A DNA stretch of 64,000 bases from Isoetes taiwanensis (GCA_021234155.1 JAJEKV010000039.1:12276840-12340839), one strand, 5' to 3'; positions 1 to 12,501 are shown, numbered from the stretch's first letter. Notes: a model not told the origin generated them from the letters alone. Translations and numbers: made by a program.

Positions 1-364
1 CATCATTGTACTCTTCATTATCGTTGTGCCCATGTTTGTACCATCTTGCTCAATGTATTCTAATTACGCTATCGCAATGACTTTTGATGTCGCCAATTCA
101 AGCGGCTTGGATGTGGTCTTATATCCACTTGCCTACCCACAGACGTCAGATTAAGCGAAATATATGCGTGATTGATACATACATTGAGAGCCCGTGTTTG
201 TTAAATTTTAAGCATTTAATAACGAACGAAATATAAAAATTTATGTCATAATCAAAGCATATATTGAAGATATAATACACATTTATCTTCAATATGTGCA
301 ATCTCATTCCAAAGAAGAAGAAGAAGAATTGAAGAAGAAGAAGAAAAATGGTGCATTCCGACAA

Positions 365-1684
365 AAATTATATGAGTAATTTGAGTACATCATCAAAGGA
401 CCTCCGGTATTGGTTTCAATACACAAAGTTTTTATAGCATAAACCATGATATATCTCCCGTCAATTTTACGGCTAAAAAAATCTTCTTGGTCTTTGTTTG
501 CCTCGACAAATTCACAATTGGTAGCCGAGGATTCTCGATAGAGCTATTAATAAAAGCAGCAAGGTTTCCATGCAACTGAGGACGACCATCAATATATGTG
601 AAGCTTGCGTAGTCACTGGGCTTGGATATTGTTCGTGCATTTGAATTTAGGCCATAGATGAGCATGCGCCACTGATGCTTACTCAATTTATGCCAAGTGT
701 CTGAGTTATATTCAGGACCTACATATGGCATTAAAGGAACAAGTCGTACCATCTTTGACTTTCACACTAGTCATAATATATAATCCAGGGCCACCAGGGG
801 ACCCGACTATTTTTAATCATGTACTGCCTACCCCAATATGTAAATTGCTCCCCATAAATAATTGGCTTGCCTCTAGGCCATGCATTGAATTTCTTACGAT
901 CTTTATCTGTAAAGGGCTGGACCAAATGGACTAGTGAAGGTGGAAGATTATTTTCTTCGACATGATCTAGTACATTCCAATTTTGATGAACATTGTCATT
1001 CCCTCCAATCTTGGCAACGGCCATTGCACGACGAGTTCTATCACGTAATGGGATACTCTTTGAGGAAGTTGATGGCTTTCTTTTTGTAGGGTTTTCTATG
1101 AACGCATTCATAGTATCAACATCATCTACTTCCAATGACAACATAACCCCAAAATCTATATACTGCTTCGAGCTCACTTCATTCTCAATTTCTTCCTAAC
1201 AAAATACAAGCAAACTAAGTTAAGACATCGATTCAAGTACATGACGATAGTTGATTCGAGTTCATAAGATTCGTGTATTATACCTCGTTGGAATACCCCA
1301 CATAATGCGTCAGAAACCTTTGGATTTGTCGGGCATTCACCATATTTCTCAACATGGTCGAGGACAGTCTTTCTCATCCGTTTTATTTGTCCTTTGCACA
1401 TCGAACAATTGCAATATAACCGCTCTGTCAAGTACAACTGCAAAAAAAAAAAGTAACATCAAGATATAAAGTTAACTAATCATTCGAAACATGTTTATGG
1501 TACATACATCGGCGGCATTCATTTCATGCACACCACCCCAGCCTCTAGGAAGACTAGGTCCATTGGGTCTAATTGGACTATTTGTGGCAATTGTTGGGGT
1601 AACATTCTTGCGCAAGTCGCCATGTAACTTTCTCAAAGCTTTCTGTCTCACTTTACGTTCAAATTCCTTCTGACGTTCGTCCAT
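365..1684 (-). pseudogene. SET-domain protein gene, three frameshifts
   Basis: A plausible spliced gene ending in a SET methyltransferase-like domain. Exon 1 (1684-1508, 59 codons, from MDERQKEF) ends at a GTATGT donor. Exon 2 (1437-1284) follows a TTTTTTTGCAG acceptor in the same phase. Its CGAG|GTATAA donor joins in frame to an AAG acceptor at 1192. Exon 3 runs through DHVEENNLPPSLVHLVQPF to the SET fold. SET features are: start (IKNSRVPGGPGLYI near 800, then LVPLMPYVGPEY), core (DGRPQLHGNLAAFINSS near 570), and end (TNCEFVEANKDQED, then a GGPLMMYSNYSYN tail near 380). These pieces lie in different frames. Single-base shifts are needed near 795 (a CCCC run), near 745 and near 510. Known SET proteins methylate lysines, but several plant SET-like families are uncharacterised. 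The splice signals argue for a recent gene; the shifts argue for decay or sequencing error. Confidence 0.55.
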
Positions 1685-2204
1685 GTTGTTTTTCTAGTAA
1701 ACAATAAAAATATTAATAAAAAACCATGTAATAATATAATAATTATAAATATCCATGTTTTTTTCATGATTTTATCAAATGTTTATTCTTAAGATTCAGA
1801 TTCATACAACGTTTATGATATTTAGAAAGCATTTGATTGAAGGGTGCCTGAACCCGATACATCTAGTCCTCTCCATTTGAAATGGAGTCGACCCGAGTAC
1901 CTTATATTCACGCAACCTTTCAAAAATTTTTTGTAATCTATGAAGATTGAAACTTACGTTCGAGGTGCATAAACCCGATACATTTAGTCTTCTCCATTCG
2001 GGATGGAACCGACCAAGTACCTTGATCATGCATCCCTCAAGTTTTAACATACTTTCAAGATTCAATCTTCTAATCTATTAGCATTTGAGGTGTTTAACTC
2101 TAACACAAAGATTAAAGCAGAGATCTTACCTTATGAAGACCCACGGGAGCAAAAAAAAATCGAAACAAAGCAGTGAAAATAACAAGTAAATAACCCGGCG
2201 GCGG

Positions 2205-2390
2205 GTTCCCGCCATATTTGGCGTCGTTTATCGGCGTGCGGTGGACGTCGTTTAACGACGCCAAGCCGACGTCGTCGACACCTAGGCATGCCACATCAGC
2301 TTGCGCCGTCTGATGCCCCCTCATATGCCACGTCAGATGATCATAACGTCGTTTAACGACGTCAAATGATCATAACGTCGTTAAACGACC
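2205..2390. repeat. Short palindrome cluster A, first part
   Basis: Three near-palindromic copies of the word CGTCGTTTAACGACG lie at about 2244-2262, 2345-2363 and 2372-2390, with half-words (GGCGTCGTTTATCGGCG) between them. The same word is dense again at 3310-3740. No gene is evident here; short ORFs across it are by-products of the repeat. Confidence 0.6.
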
Positions 2391-2635
2391 AACTGTGATT
2401 GTTTAACATAACAGAAACAACATACAATACAAATAACACAAATAAATAAAAATACTGATTGTTCCCATTCATAAAATAAGCTTATACAACGACAACACAA
2501 ATAGATAAAAAAACTTATTGTTTCCATTCATAAAAAAAAGCTTATACATTACTTATGTCCATCCTGAGGACGTGACAGTTTGATGCAACCATTTGCATCA
2601 TTATCTGCACCATTAATGTCGTTTTCTCTTTGTTT

Positions 2636-2973
2636 GGCTCGGTGAGGGGTGAAAGCATGTTAGGGTGTACCACTTTTGGAACCTGCAAAAGTACATACAC
2701 TAGGTACTTTAGAATTGGGTACTTTTTTAATTTTCTTTTCATTAAAACTAACTAAAAAATTCAAAATAAAAGTCAATGTCATGTTAATATTCAACGTTAA
2801 GATAAAGGTAATGTTATTGGAGGCCAAAATAAATACAACAATTCTAAAACATAGCTTTTATTGAGATATTACATAGGTACCCAGTACCCAGAGGTGGCTA
2901 CCTTTTTGGGTACCTTTTTAGTCCCTAAATGATACTTTTTAAGGCACACCCTAACATGCTTTTACCCTGAGCC
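2636..2973. mobile_element. Foldback (MITE-like) element, ~340 bp
   Basis: Imperfect terminal inverted repeats of about 32-37 bp: left arm 2636-2672 begins GGCTCGGTGAGGGG and contains GCATGTTAGGGTGT. The right arm 2943-2973 is its reverse complement with few mismatches. The AT-rich interior shows no coding. I could not identify a target-site duplication, so the superfamily is unassigned. Confidence 0.5.
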
Positions 2974-3251
2974 ATTCTACCAGTCGTTCCCCGCATGGAA
3001 CGCCAGATGTTAGTGCAATCAGAAGCTCCTTTTCACTCATCTTTGCCACGATGGTGAAGGGAGGGTTCTCAGCGGGAGAAGCAGGGGGGTTGCTGGAGTT
3101 GTCTTCCCTTGGAGGAGGAGGATTACTGCTAGAAGGAACATATCGCGCGAAGGTGGTCTTCAACTGCCGGACCATTATAGCAAGATAGGGAAGAACACTC
3201 AAAAAATAAGAATAACAGCAGCTACTGATGGATCCACTTATAACGTGGATG

Positions 3252-3279
3252 TAGGGTTAGGGTTAGGGTTAGGGTTTTT
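3252..3279 (+). repeat. Interstitial TTAGGG tract
   Basis: Four perfect TTAGGG-type units, then GGGTTTTT. This is the vertebrate/Asparagales-type unit, not the usual plant TTTAGGG. Four units is short enough to arise by chance or slippage. Confidence 0.7.
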
Positions 3280-3309
3280 ATTTGGCAAAAAAAAAAAAAA
3301 AATCCTGCG

Positions 3310-3740
3310 TGTCACGTCGTTTAACGGCGTTTAAGCCGGCGATGTCTTGACATGCGGCGAGCCGACGCAGCACCCGGCACCATGCCCGCAGTGGCGGGCG
3401 TGACACGTCGGCGTTACAGTACCGCGTCGTTCAAGCGGCGGACGCGGCGCCAGCGATCTTGACACGCGGTGCCGGCCTTGGCAGCAGCGCCCATTTCCAC
3501 GCATGACGGTAGCGGCGTCGGCTCGTGGAAACGTCGTTGAGCGGCGTTTAGGCGGCGTGTTTGACACGCAGCCTGCCCTTGGCGGCGGTACCCATGCCAC
3601 GCAGCGTCCGACACCGTCAGCCACGATGGCCGTCGTTGAACGACGTCGAAACGACGTTGTCGTCGTTGAACGACGATGTCGTCGAACAACGACGACGATC
3701 CGACGTTCATCGACGACGCGACGTCGTTGGACGTCGACGA
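3310..3740. repeat. Short palindrome cluster A, second part
   Basis: A GC-rich stretch with many copies and variants of CGTCGTTTAACGACG and CGTCGTTGAACGACG, densest at 3628-3740, where copies overlap. Several overlapping ORFs exist on both strands but they are low-complexity arginine/valine-rich products of the repeat, so no gene is called. Confidence 0.65.
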
Positions 3741-5818
3741 TCCCTTGTAGTGCACATTTCATTCCATATGGGAGCGTTTCCAAGGTCATCAATATTATTT
3801 ATAGCTATTTGACCTTAGAACCTTAGAAGTTCAACCATTGAACTCCTAGGCAATTGAATATACAGGTTCGCTGTAGCACTGCACAGTTAATGCATGTATA
3901 ACCCCACAGGTTCTGCAAGTTCTACTAGAGTTCTAAAGTCTATGTAATTATCCAATGTTCAAGTATTCATGTGCAGAGTCTATATAATTTATCTAGCAAC
4001 CAGAGTTCAAACTCTATAGAACTATCTGCACCTTACACAACATAACATGACTATCTCCTCCACTCCCCGCACAACAGCAGCAATAGCATTTTGTTGAACA
4101 TAATTAAAAGTTAAAACCAGAAAATAGAGACAAATTCAAAGTCTTCAATTGTCAATAAAGAATGAAGAGCATGGTATGAATACCAATAGTATGACATGAC
4201 ACAAGAAACAAATACAAGAATCACATTTAAAACTTAGGAGTAATGTAGATGACAAGAATTTCTTCCACAAGGAATCTGGAAAGGAAGTGAGGAAGAAGGT
4301 CAGTTGCAGTAGATCTCAGGCAATGCTAAGGACATTAGATCCAATATTCAAAGCACGTTGCTAGAAAAACATGGGTATAAAGGGGATGTTAGTGGCAGAT
4401 ATGGAAAACGTTGGCAGGTAGGCACAAATTAGGAAGCACAGAACGTATTGAATGGCAACTGCAGAAAATATTGATAGAAACAAAAGGAATATCAACGCTC
4501 TGATACCTGCTAGATAGACATCACGAGCTCAGTTTTGTCCATGATCTCGGCACAACATTCCTATCAGATATCAGATCTTTCGTTCTAACACTGTTTAAAG
4601 CTTTTGCAGTAGTGGGAGACTAAATGGAATCAACTAGCTAATTAGAACCATTATTAGTAGCATAATATGACATCCCATCCTTATGATATGGTGTACTTCA
4701 AAACAATGAGATAAATCTGGATAATGCTTTCAAAGCATGCATGGCCAATTCTGAATGATTTGCTCTTTAAGACCTAAAGAAAGAGAAGATATTAGATGCA
4801 CGAACATGATTAGCATCAGATTCTTACAGATGAGAGCTGAAATACAAAGCTCCTGCACAGAATTAAGAGCAAAAGGGTATCAAGATACATGACCATCGAC
4901 CCATAGAAAAACTCAGAATTATCGAGCATGCTTCATCTTTGCTAGATCCATGCTCAACCTGTCGATTTTCACATTCGTGTAGCATGTGCTATTGTGTAGT
5001 TTAAGCTGTAATACAATAAGCACGGAACTTTTGGGAAGCAAAAAGTGGCGCCAATCTCGGTATACAGACTTCAGTCTATAATTTTATATTGAAAAGAAGG
5101 TCGGAAGGGACCTCTGCATCCATCTATGGGATTGCCCAGTTCAGGTGCTGAAACACAACCTGCATATGAAACCCTATTTATTTGAAAAAAACTCAGATAA
5201 GTGCCTTTTCCGCACTAAAACAAGAATATGGCTAAAACAGGTGGTGACATGAGAAGCTCTACAGGAGGAACAGGATCAGCAGGTATCGAAGCTGATTAAC
5301 TACCTCACCACAAAGATCCGGTGTCACCAGACAAAAGGAAGAGGAAGAGTCGGGGACTGAATGATAATTCAACTACGCATGAGACATTGGTTTATCCCAT
5401 GGCCTTATAAAGCATGCATGATGCCTGCAAAGCCTACAAGACATGCAAATCAATCACATCTATACATGTGGAATCGAAAAATCAAAACTCAACAAAGATA
5501 CTAAGTAAACCGGTTGAAGAAAAACATAGCAAATCTCTCAAACCGATTCAAGACTAGAAGAAAAACTCGAGCTAAAAAGCAGGAAAAGGCAATATGTTAT
5601 TCTACTTTCTAGACATAAACAACATCAATATTCTATAATTTAGAGACGACATAGTTATCAAACAATGAAATAAACTGAACTAAGAGTAAATGAAAAATTG
5701 ACTAGTGTTAAAAAGCAAGAAAAAGCAACCTACAGTATAGACATGAAACAAAAAGATTGCTTAACGACCTTAACATTCTATAGAACAAATTAAGGGATCT
5801 ACCTACACAATCAAGGAT
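3741..5818. other. Intergenic, no gene seen
   Basis: About 2 kb of AT-rich, stop-dense sequence in all frames, with no recognisable protein, RNA gene or repeat. Confidence 0.6.
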
Positions 5819-5976
<158 letters not shown>

Positions 5977-6630
5977 TATTTTTATGTCATGCCACATTGG
6001 CAGCGTCCATGAGGATATATGATGGATCCCCAGAGACTTGAACACAAGATCCCTTAATCGCTAACCCAATACAAAACACAAAAAGAAGGAACGCTCAAGA
6101 GGAAGGCCGATGATGAGTAACACGAACTCATAGAATATATAAGCTGAAAAATGGTCTCATGGGGAAAAATAGACATTCCAAAAAAGGCCCGTCTTCCCAA
6201 GAATGATGGTTCTATGTTGCCATAGAACCATTGCATTTTATTAAATATAGCTTCACTTTAATATTAACATTGTGAAGGATGCGATCCTCTTTTAAGGTCA
6301 AACTTTTTTTTTTGCTGCCTACGAACTACAATTGAACAAATTTCTGTTCACAATTGCAGATTTGGGAACTCCAAAACAAAATTTTCAATATGTTTGAGCG
6401 CAGGAAGTTGAAAAGCGAAGGCAAAGTGTGAGGAAAAAAGAAAGGCTCTGACATACCAAAAAAAGGAAATGACTATAAGCGTTTGGAGAGAAATATAGGG
6501 CTTCACGGACATGGAGTTGCTAGAAAGGCTGCTACAAAACGTTGCAGACAAGGACTTTACGTTGGAAGAAATATCCAAGGAATTGCACAAGTACACCCCT
6601 TAATCTGAATATGTAGGCAACATATTATTT

Positions 6631-7024
6631 CGGAATACACTCTAGATTTCTCGGGAAAAAAAAGTTGTATTCTGAAATACACTTTACCTTCTTGAAAATA
6701 AAAGATGCAAAAGTGTATTTCAGAATACACTTATGCTCTCTTAGGAAAACAGAAGCGTATACCAGAATACACTTTTGTTTTTCTGGGATTGCAAAAGTGT
6801 ATTCCGGAATATACTTTTTTTTTCTGGGAATACACAAGTGTATTCCGAAATACATTTTTGTTTTTTTAAGAATGCACGTGTATTCTGGAATACATTTGTG
6901 TTTTCCTATGAATGCATAAGTGTATTCCGGAATACACTTTCGTTTCTTATGAATGCACAAGTGTATTCCAGAATACACTTTTTTTTTTTAGGAATTCAAT
7001 AGTGTGCTCAGGAATACACTTTTA
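6631..7024. repeat. 41-bp minisatellite with embedded palindrome
   Basis: Nine to ten tandem units whose palindromic cores begin at about 6663, 6711, 6752, 6794, 6836, 6878, 6918, 6959 and 7001. The period is 40-43 bp after the first 48-bp step. Each unit contains a near-perfect palindrome of about 22 bp with core GTGTATTCCGGAATACAC, then a T-rich spacer. The unit is close to 14 codons, so both strands stay open; the minus frame repeats KCIPEYT. I read this as non-coding satellite, not a gene. Confidence 0.85.
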
Positions 7025-8516
7025 TTTTGTACTTTTGTCTTACATTTTTCTGAACTTTTGTCATTTATTTGATTGTTTTTTTTTTTTTTTTTTTTTACTT
7101 CAGCCAAAAGAACGTCATAACATGTTCGATGGAATACTTAAATGTGGACACCTAGGACAGATGTAAAGAGCTTTACCCTGTTACAACGTCTAACGAACGG
7201 ATCGTTCAATATGCTCCAAATTTTGCGGGCTGGGTACGTTTTCTTAATGCATTCCTATTAGCTTCTTTGTTTTACACAAATGCATTATTTTCTCTTCTTA
7301 CAGAGCAAAACGAAAAATAAAAACCTTCCAGAGGGCTTCATGCACTTGGTACAGACACGCGGGAAGAGAGGTCATTAGCGGACAGGAGAAACGTTGATGC
7401 AGAACCATCCGACTATGAGAGATATATCATGTTTGATCAAAACAACTTGTTTTCAATCATACATGGGGACTGCAAGAAACTGATAGGGACGGTGAAGCAG
7501 ACCTACCTTATAGCTTCAAATTAAAAGACAGCCACTACGACGACCAGCCCTTTAAAAATTCAGAATTTAATGCCTTTGTCGATGGGATAAAGCAGATCAC
7601 AACAGCCAAGCATTGGTGTCATTGTGTTCCATTCAAGCATACAAGCTAGACTTATAGAATCCACCTTCAAAAATCACTTTGGATCCTCTGTACAAATAGA
7701 TTATGAGAACTTGGTTTGGTAAGGTTCTAGTTCCAGAATACAGTTGTTTCATATTTTGGTTCATGTTTCGATTCTGTAGTTGGAGTTGTTTGCATGTTGA
7801 TCTTTTTGCTTTTGTTTTCTATTCTGGAATAGGAAGTACTTAGTTTGAGTTAGTAGATTGTTTTCGTGTTTAGTTTCTGTTGCTAACTATACTTCTTTTA
7901 TTTTTGTAGGTACAAAACAAATATAAACTATATCATGGTGGAGACCCAGGTTGCTGAGCAAGGTGGAATATCTTCATGTTACTTACTGGAGTTTTCGATG
8001 AAAAGAGGACCATGGAACGTTTCAACACTGCAACCTGCCAAAACTTTTCTAATATCTTAGAGTTTCCTGCAGGACCCTAGTGCACAAGGCGGGATAGTTA
8101 ATCACCATCAGAAACCACAAAAGCTGATCAACCATCTTCTTGACATGTTCTCACGTCAAGGACCAACCTGAGACAAGCAAGAAAACTGAGGAAGACTACG
8201 ATCTCGACCTATGACTTGTTTTATGATAAAATATTTATTGTAACACTAAATTATTGCCAAAATTGATGTACTAAAAAAATTTAAAGTAACAATTATTATT
8301 CTTTCTTCTCTATTTTAATGTTTTTGATATCTTACATTTCAAAGATTGTATACTCATGTCTAAATTTTGCCATCGTCAAGTGGTTTTTTTTTTCAAAGAC
8401 AAAGTTGTCACTTACTGAGGAGCCAAAATGCAGGTAAAAACAAACTGACCCTTTCGAAATTCTCAACTTTATCCAAAAAAGGTCAATTTTAAGAGCATAA
8501 TGCATTTTTTAAGGGG
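7025..8516 (+). other. Possible decayed gene fragment, unrecognised
   Basis: Coding-like stretches sit between intron-like sequence on the plus strand. A GTACGT donor near 7231 pairs with a TTCTTACAG acceptor near 7300. A second TTTTTGTAG acceptor near 7910 precedes VETQVAEQGGISSCYLLEFS at 7940-8000. A fragment around 7530-7610 reads NSEFNAFVDGIKQITTAKHW. In-frame stops interrupt all pieces. No family is recognised and this may be coincidence. Confidence 0.25.
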
Positions 8517-9038
8517 TTTTTTTTTTTTTTTGAAAGATCAAATTAACTAGTATTAATCCAGAATAAATACAAGATGAGCGATATTAGGGTACTCCTGCCC
8601 ACATTAGAGCGAGTACCCACCTAACATGTGTACCTATCTATGACTCATGCCACAAATCTGCCCAGACTGTCTACAATGTGGAGGGTTCTTTCCCAGAGGG
8701 ACACCAGGTAAGAAAGATATAGTTTGTACCTCAACTATGGGACCAAAGCCTCAGGCTGCACCTCTGCATTCCTGAACACCTTCATATTTCGTCGCTTCCA
8801 AATGAGCCACAACAACCAGGCTTTACACAGATGAAAGGCCAGACTCTGAAGCTGGGACCACCTGTTAGGGTACACCCCCAAAAGAACCTCTTGACTACGG
8901 AGCGAGGTATGGAAGTGGCGCTGGACCCACTGCCATGCCGGCTGGATATCTGAGCAAAGAAACATGCAGTGCTCCAGGGTCTCCACACAGGCAAGGGAAT
9001 TTTTGAAACGAGAGTGCTGCAACACTCCCATTTAATAT
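8517..9038 (-). mobile_element. 5'-truncated LINE (RVT zinc-binding end)
   Basis: The minus-strand ORF 9031-8735 carries the C-terminal zinc-binding region typical of plant LINE reverse transcriptases. It has CVETLEHCMFLC (Cys/His motif), a WQWVQ segment, and LAFHLCKAWLLWLIWKRRN. Downstream 3' UTR-like sequence ends in an A-tail, seen as a T-run at 8517-8531 on the plus strand. Upstream it joins a Copia integrase relic directly near 9038, so most of the LINE is missing, as expected for 5' truncation during target-primed reverse transcription. No target duplication could be assigned. Confidence 0.7.
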
Positions 9039-9674
9039 GCAACCATGTTCAATATATACCTTCTTTGAATCCGAACTATATAATCGATAGCCTTTTGCTT
9101 CTTCATCATATCCCACAAGGAATGCCTCCATTGCTCGATCTTCAAGTTTTGTCCGCAACTCTTTTGGAATATGAACATAGGTTAGACGTCCATATATTTT
9201 AAATTTATCATAATCTTGTTGCCGGCCAATCCATACCTCTTCTGAAATGCGACCTTCTATGCTAATTGAAGGTAATCTATTTTGAATATACAATGAAGTC
9301 TTAACTACTTCTGCCCATAAATAATTTTGTAGTTTTGCATGTTTTATCATTGCTCTAGCCGCGTCCGATCCTGTTCTAATTTTATGTTCTGCAACTCCAT
9401 TTTGCTGAGAACTATATCTATAAATAAGTTGTGTTCTTATCCCCTTTTCTAAACAAAACAACTTAAACTTTTTTTACAATTACTCTCCTCTATTTGACCT
9501 TATACATTTGACTTTTCTGCATGTCTCACATTCAACTTTTGCTACAAATTCTTTAAATGCTTCCAATGCTTTTCTTTTCTCAGTTAAAAAATTAACATTT
9601 TGCCCTTCTACTGTGCCATAATATGCTCTCAACTCATGTCTTTGTTTTTTGGTATAGAAGAAGGCAAAGGCCAA
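9039..9674 (-). pseudogene. Copia integrase fragment
   Basis: Two minus-strand frames give consecutive parts of a Ty1/Copia integrase. 9674-9480 has TEKRKALEAFKEFVAKVE and VKCIRSNRGE, where Asp is normal in place of the Asn. 9461-9039 has YSSQQNGVAEHKIRT with the catalytic Glu, then EVWIGRQQDYDKFKIYGRLTYVHIPKE and EAFLVGYDEEAKGYRLY. A frameshift or short gap near 9470 and loss of everything downstream show that it is dead. The LINE fragment replaces its continuation. Confidence 0.8.
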
Positions 9675-10190
9675 GACAGCTCATGGGATGTTGTGAACAT
9701 CTCATTTGGGACCCCAGGATAAACTGCTACAGGATGGATTACAATGCGGACTGATTTACAAGGACTGAGAAGTCATCCTGCATTTCGTTGAACTTTACAA
9801 AACATTCCCGCCTCAAGTTTTCTTACTCAGGTAATGAAGAAGTAGACCAGTATTTTTTCTTTCCTACTCAAGAGATGGATCAACGTGCTTCCTCAAGTCA
9901 CCATGTTCTCCTAGCTTTGCAGGCACTTTCTTTTTTAAGGCACTTTTCATGTTGCCTTGTTTATAGACACAACTCAATTAGAAGGTTTCATGGTTAACTA
10001 AGTCAATGGTACTAGTAACAAATTGTTTCTAAAGACTAAGTCTGTCTAGCTTGTTAGCATGTCGTTGCTTGTCCATTAGCCTTCTTTGTCGTGTTTTCTG
10101 TATTTTAATTGCAACCATCTCATAACATTATTAGATGCAATGCATGCGATAACAACCCCTACACCCCAAACGGGCCGCGTGAATATTTCT
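9675..10190. other. Intergenic, no gene seen
   Basis: Stop-dense sequence between the Copia relic and the foldback element; nothing recognised. Confidence 0.5.
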
Positions 10191-10306
10191 GTACACATCC
10201 ATAGCATATTCCATATGTACTCCGTACATATTTCGTAGTACTTTTGTACATATTCTGTACAAATAAACCATAATTGGAAATGGCGTCTCACATCTTAGGA
10301 AATTGA

Positions 10307-10932
10307 TGATAAGATTTGAAGATAATATACTCAAGAAACTGATAAGATTGATGTCTAGCAAGATTTACAACTTTATGATCTTAGTGAAAAGCCAAAAAGT
10401 GGTCACTAATTTTCACTTGATCATGTACAAGTCAATAATCATCATATAAATCAATAACATAGCGCCCATAATCTCCTCCTCTCTTGTAACACCCCTGCAA
10501 GTACAATCAATCTGTGCATCACTCCAGCATTTATATATATATTTACTTTCCAATCTGGGTACATCCACTTGACAATTTGTGCATCCCCTTTATATAGAAA
10601 GTTCTACAACTTGCCTAAAAATCCGGAGTAGATAGACTTGCTGACCTTAAATTTCGGCCCTAGTTGACTTTGACTTTGGTGGTCAACTCAAAACCCTAAG
10701 TGGCGGGCTGGGGGGGTAGGTGACGATTTCTAGCGAGCCTAGCAACACCCGGGTAGTACGCCCGCCACCTTTGACTTTGACCCGCCACCTTTGACTTTGA
10801 CCCTCGCCCTTTGCTTCTCATAGGTCGGTATGCACATTCTAATCCCATGCCCTTTGCTTCTCATAGATTAGAATGTAATATCACATGTCAAAGCTCTCCC
10901 ATTTACATGACTTATATCTTTGAAACCCTTCA
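10307..10932 (-). repeat. 3' LTR of Copia element
   Basis: 626 bp, nearly identical to 15170-15795. Differences include G-run lengths near 10705 and single-base indels near 10627 and 10660. It contains two tandem copies of a CGCCACCTTTGACTTTGACC unit. Confidence 0.95.
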
Positions 10933-10942
10933 CTCCTCCTTG
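10933..10942 (-). other. Polypurine tract of Copia element
   Basis: On the minus strand CAAGGAGGAG immediately precedes the 3' LTR (TGAAGGG). This is the usual plus-strand DNA primer site. Confidence 0.75.
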
Positions 10943-11246
10943 ACTTATAAGTCCGGTACATTTAATTGCTCTCTGAATTTTACAAATTTTACCTCTGACA
11001 ATGCTTTTGTAAACACATCTGCTACTTGACTATTGGTTTCCACATATCTCATTTGTATGAGATTCTTCTCTGCTAAATCTCGTATGAAGTGCATACTTAG
11101 TTCAATGTGCTTGGTTCGTCATGGAATCTTTGGATTTTTACAATTGCAATGCAACTCATTTGTCGAGTCCATATTTACGTAGGATCTTTTTGCATACATC
11201 CTAACTCATCCAACAATCTTCTTAACCAAACTAATTCTCTCGGCAG

Positions 11247-12501
11247 CTAAGGATGATGCAAAGATATTACGCTTGGTGAACTCATTGCCACCATTTGCTT
11301 GTTTCTTGCACCTCCGGTTATGACACCTCCTCCTAAATATATAGCATAGCGAAGTAGATTTCCTTGTATGCGGATCTCCTCCCCAATCGCATCACTATAA
11401 CAAGTCATAGTTAGGTTTTTTGAATCAAAACATATACCATGAGTTTGTGTTCCCTTTAGATATTTGAGAACTTCGCTTGGTTGCCTCCCAATGTTCTTTT
11501 GTAGCATCATGATTCTTACGCTCAAGATGTTTTAAAGCATAGGCAATGTCGTCGGTCGTGTGCTATTTGCCAAAAAGAGTAGGCACCCAATCAATGCTCT
11601 ATATGGTACATTTTCCATTTTATTTTCTTCATCATTTGAGGCGTTGTGAACATCGGTCGGCCTATGCCCTGTTGTCATTGGAATTTTGGATGGCTTTGCC
11701 TCAACCAGCTTTGAACCTTTTGAGCATATTTTCTATATGTGTTCTTTGATGCAATTTTATCCATTTCGCTTCCTATCCCCGATAACCTCAATTCCAAGAA
11801 ACTTTCTCAGTTCACCCGGATCGACATTTGAAACCTTGACTTTAAAATGCTTTTGCTTTTGTTGAGGATTTTCAAAGAATTTGCAATCATGATACAATCA
11901 TCCACATATAAGGCTATCATGCAATATTCTCCATCTTCTTCAAATCTATAGAGATTTCCATCATTATGTAACTTTTCAAAGCCCCGTTCTTGTAAGAAAC
12001 CATTTATACATAAGTACCATTCTCTTGGTATTTGTTTCAGCCCATAGGCGCCCTATTGAGTTTCGGACCATATCCTTGTCATGTGAATATCCCGGAGCTT
12101 GCTTCATATAAGCCTCCTCCTCAAGTGTGGCATTTAAGAATCTTTGTTTTCACATCCATGTGATGCAGCTCTAAATTTAATGCATTTGCCATAGCAAGCA
12201 AAACTCTAATGCTCGTGAGCTTGACTATAGGAGAATAGGTTTCATCATAATCTCTTCCCTTTTTTCGTGTGTGTAACCTTGAGCAACCAGTCTTGCCTTA
12301 AATTTTTCTTTCGCCATCGGGATTTACTTTTACTTTGTACAACCACTTGCTTCCAATTACATTACTGTTTGCTATATCGGCCTTGACAAGGTCATAAGTT
12401 TTAGTTTCTTCAAAGGATTTGAGTTCATCATTCATGGCAGCTATCCACTTATCTTTGTCGACTTTGTAGAGCATCTTCAAAGTTTTGTGGAATGATTTCA
12501 T
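11247..12501 (-). pseudogene. Copia reverse transcriptase and RNase H, frameshifted
   Basis: The start of the reverse transcriptase is in 12501-12298: DKWIAAMNDELKSFEETKTY and ANSNVIGSKWLYKVKVNPDG. The catalytic centre reads ALYVDDCIM, with YVDD at 11909-11898. The late RT/RNase H region is in 11525-11247: QPSEVLKYLKGTQTHGI, LTMTCYSDAIG with the first RNase H Asp, and LGGGVITGGARNKQ. Between these pieces the frame changes and stops occur, so a full polymerase cannot be made from this copy as read. It converts element RNA into DNA in functional relatives. Confidence 0.85.

Noticed and set aside
3252-3279. Possible telomere-fusion remnant
   Set aside because: Only four TTAGGG units; too short to claim a former telomere.
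3331-3826. 153-codon and overlapping ORFs
   Set aside because: Arg/Val/Thr low complexity from the CGTCG repeat; open in several frames at once.
6625-7166. ORFs on both strands through the 41-bp satellite
   Set aside because: The unit is close to 14 codons and lacks stops on either strand, so openness is automatic.
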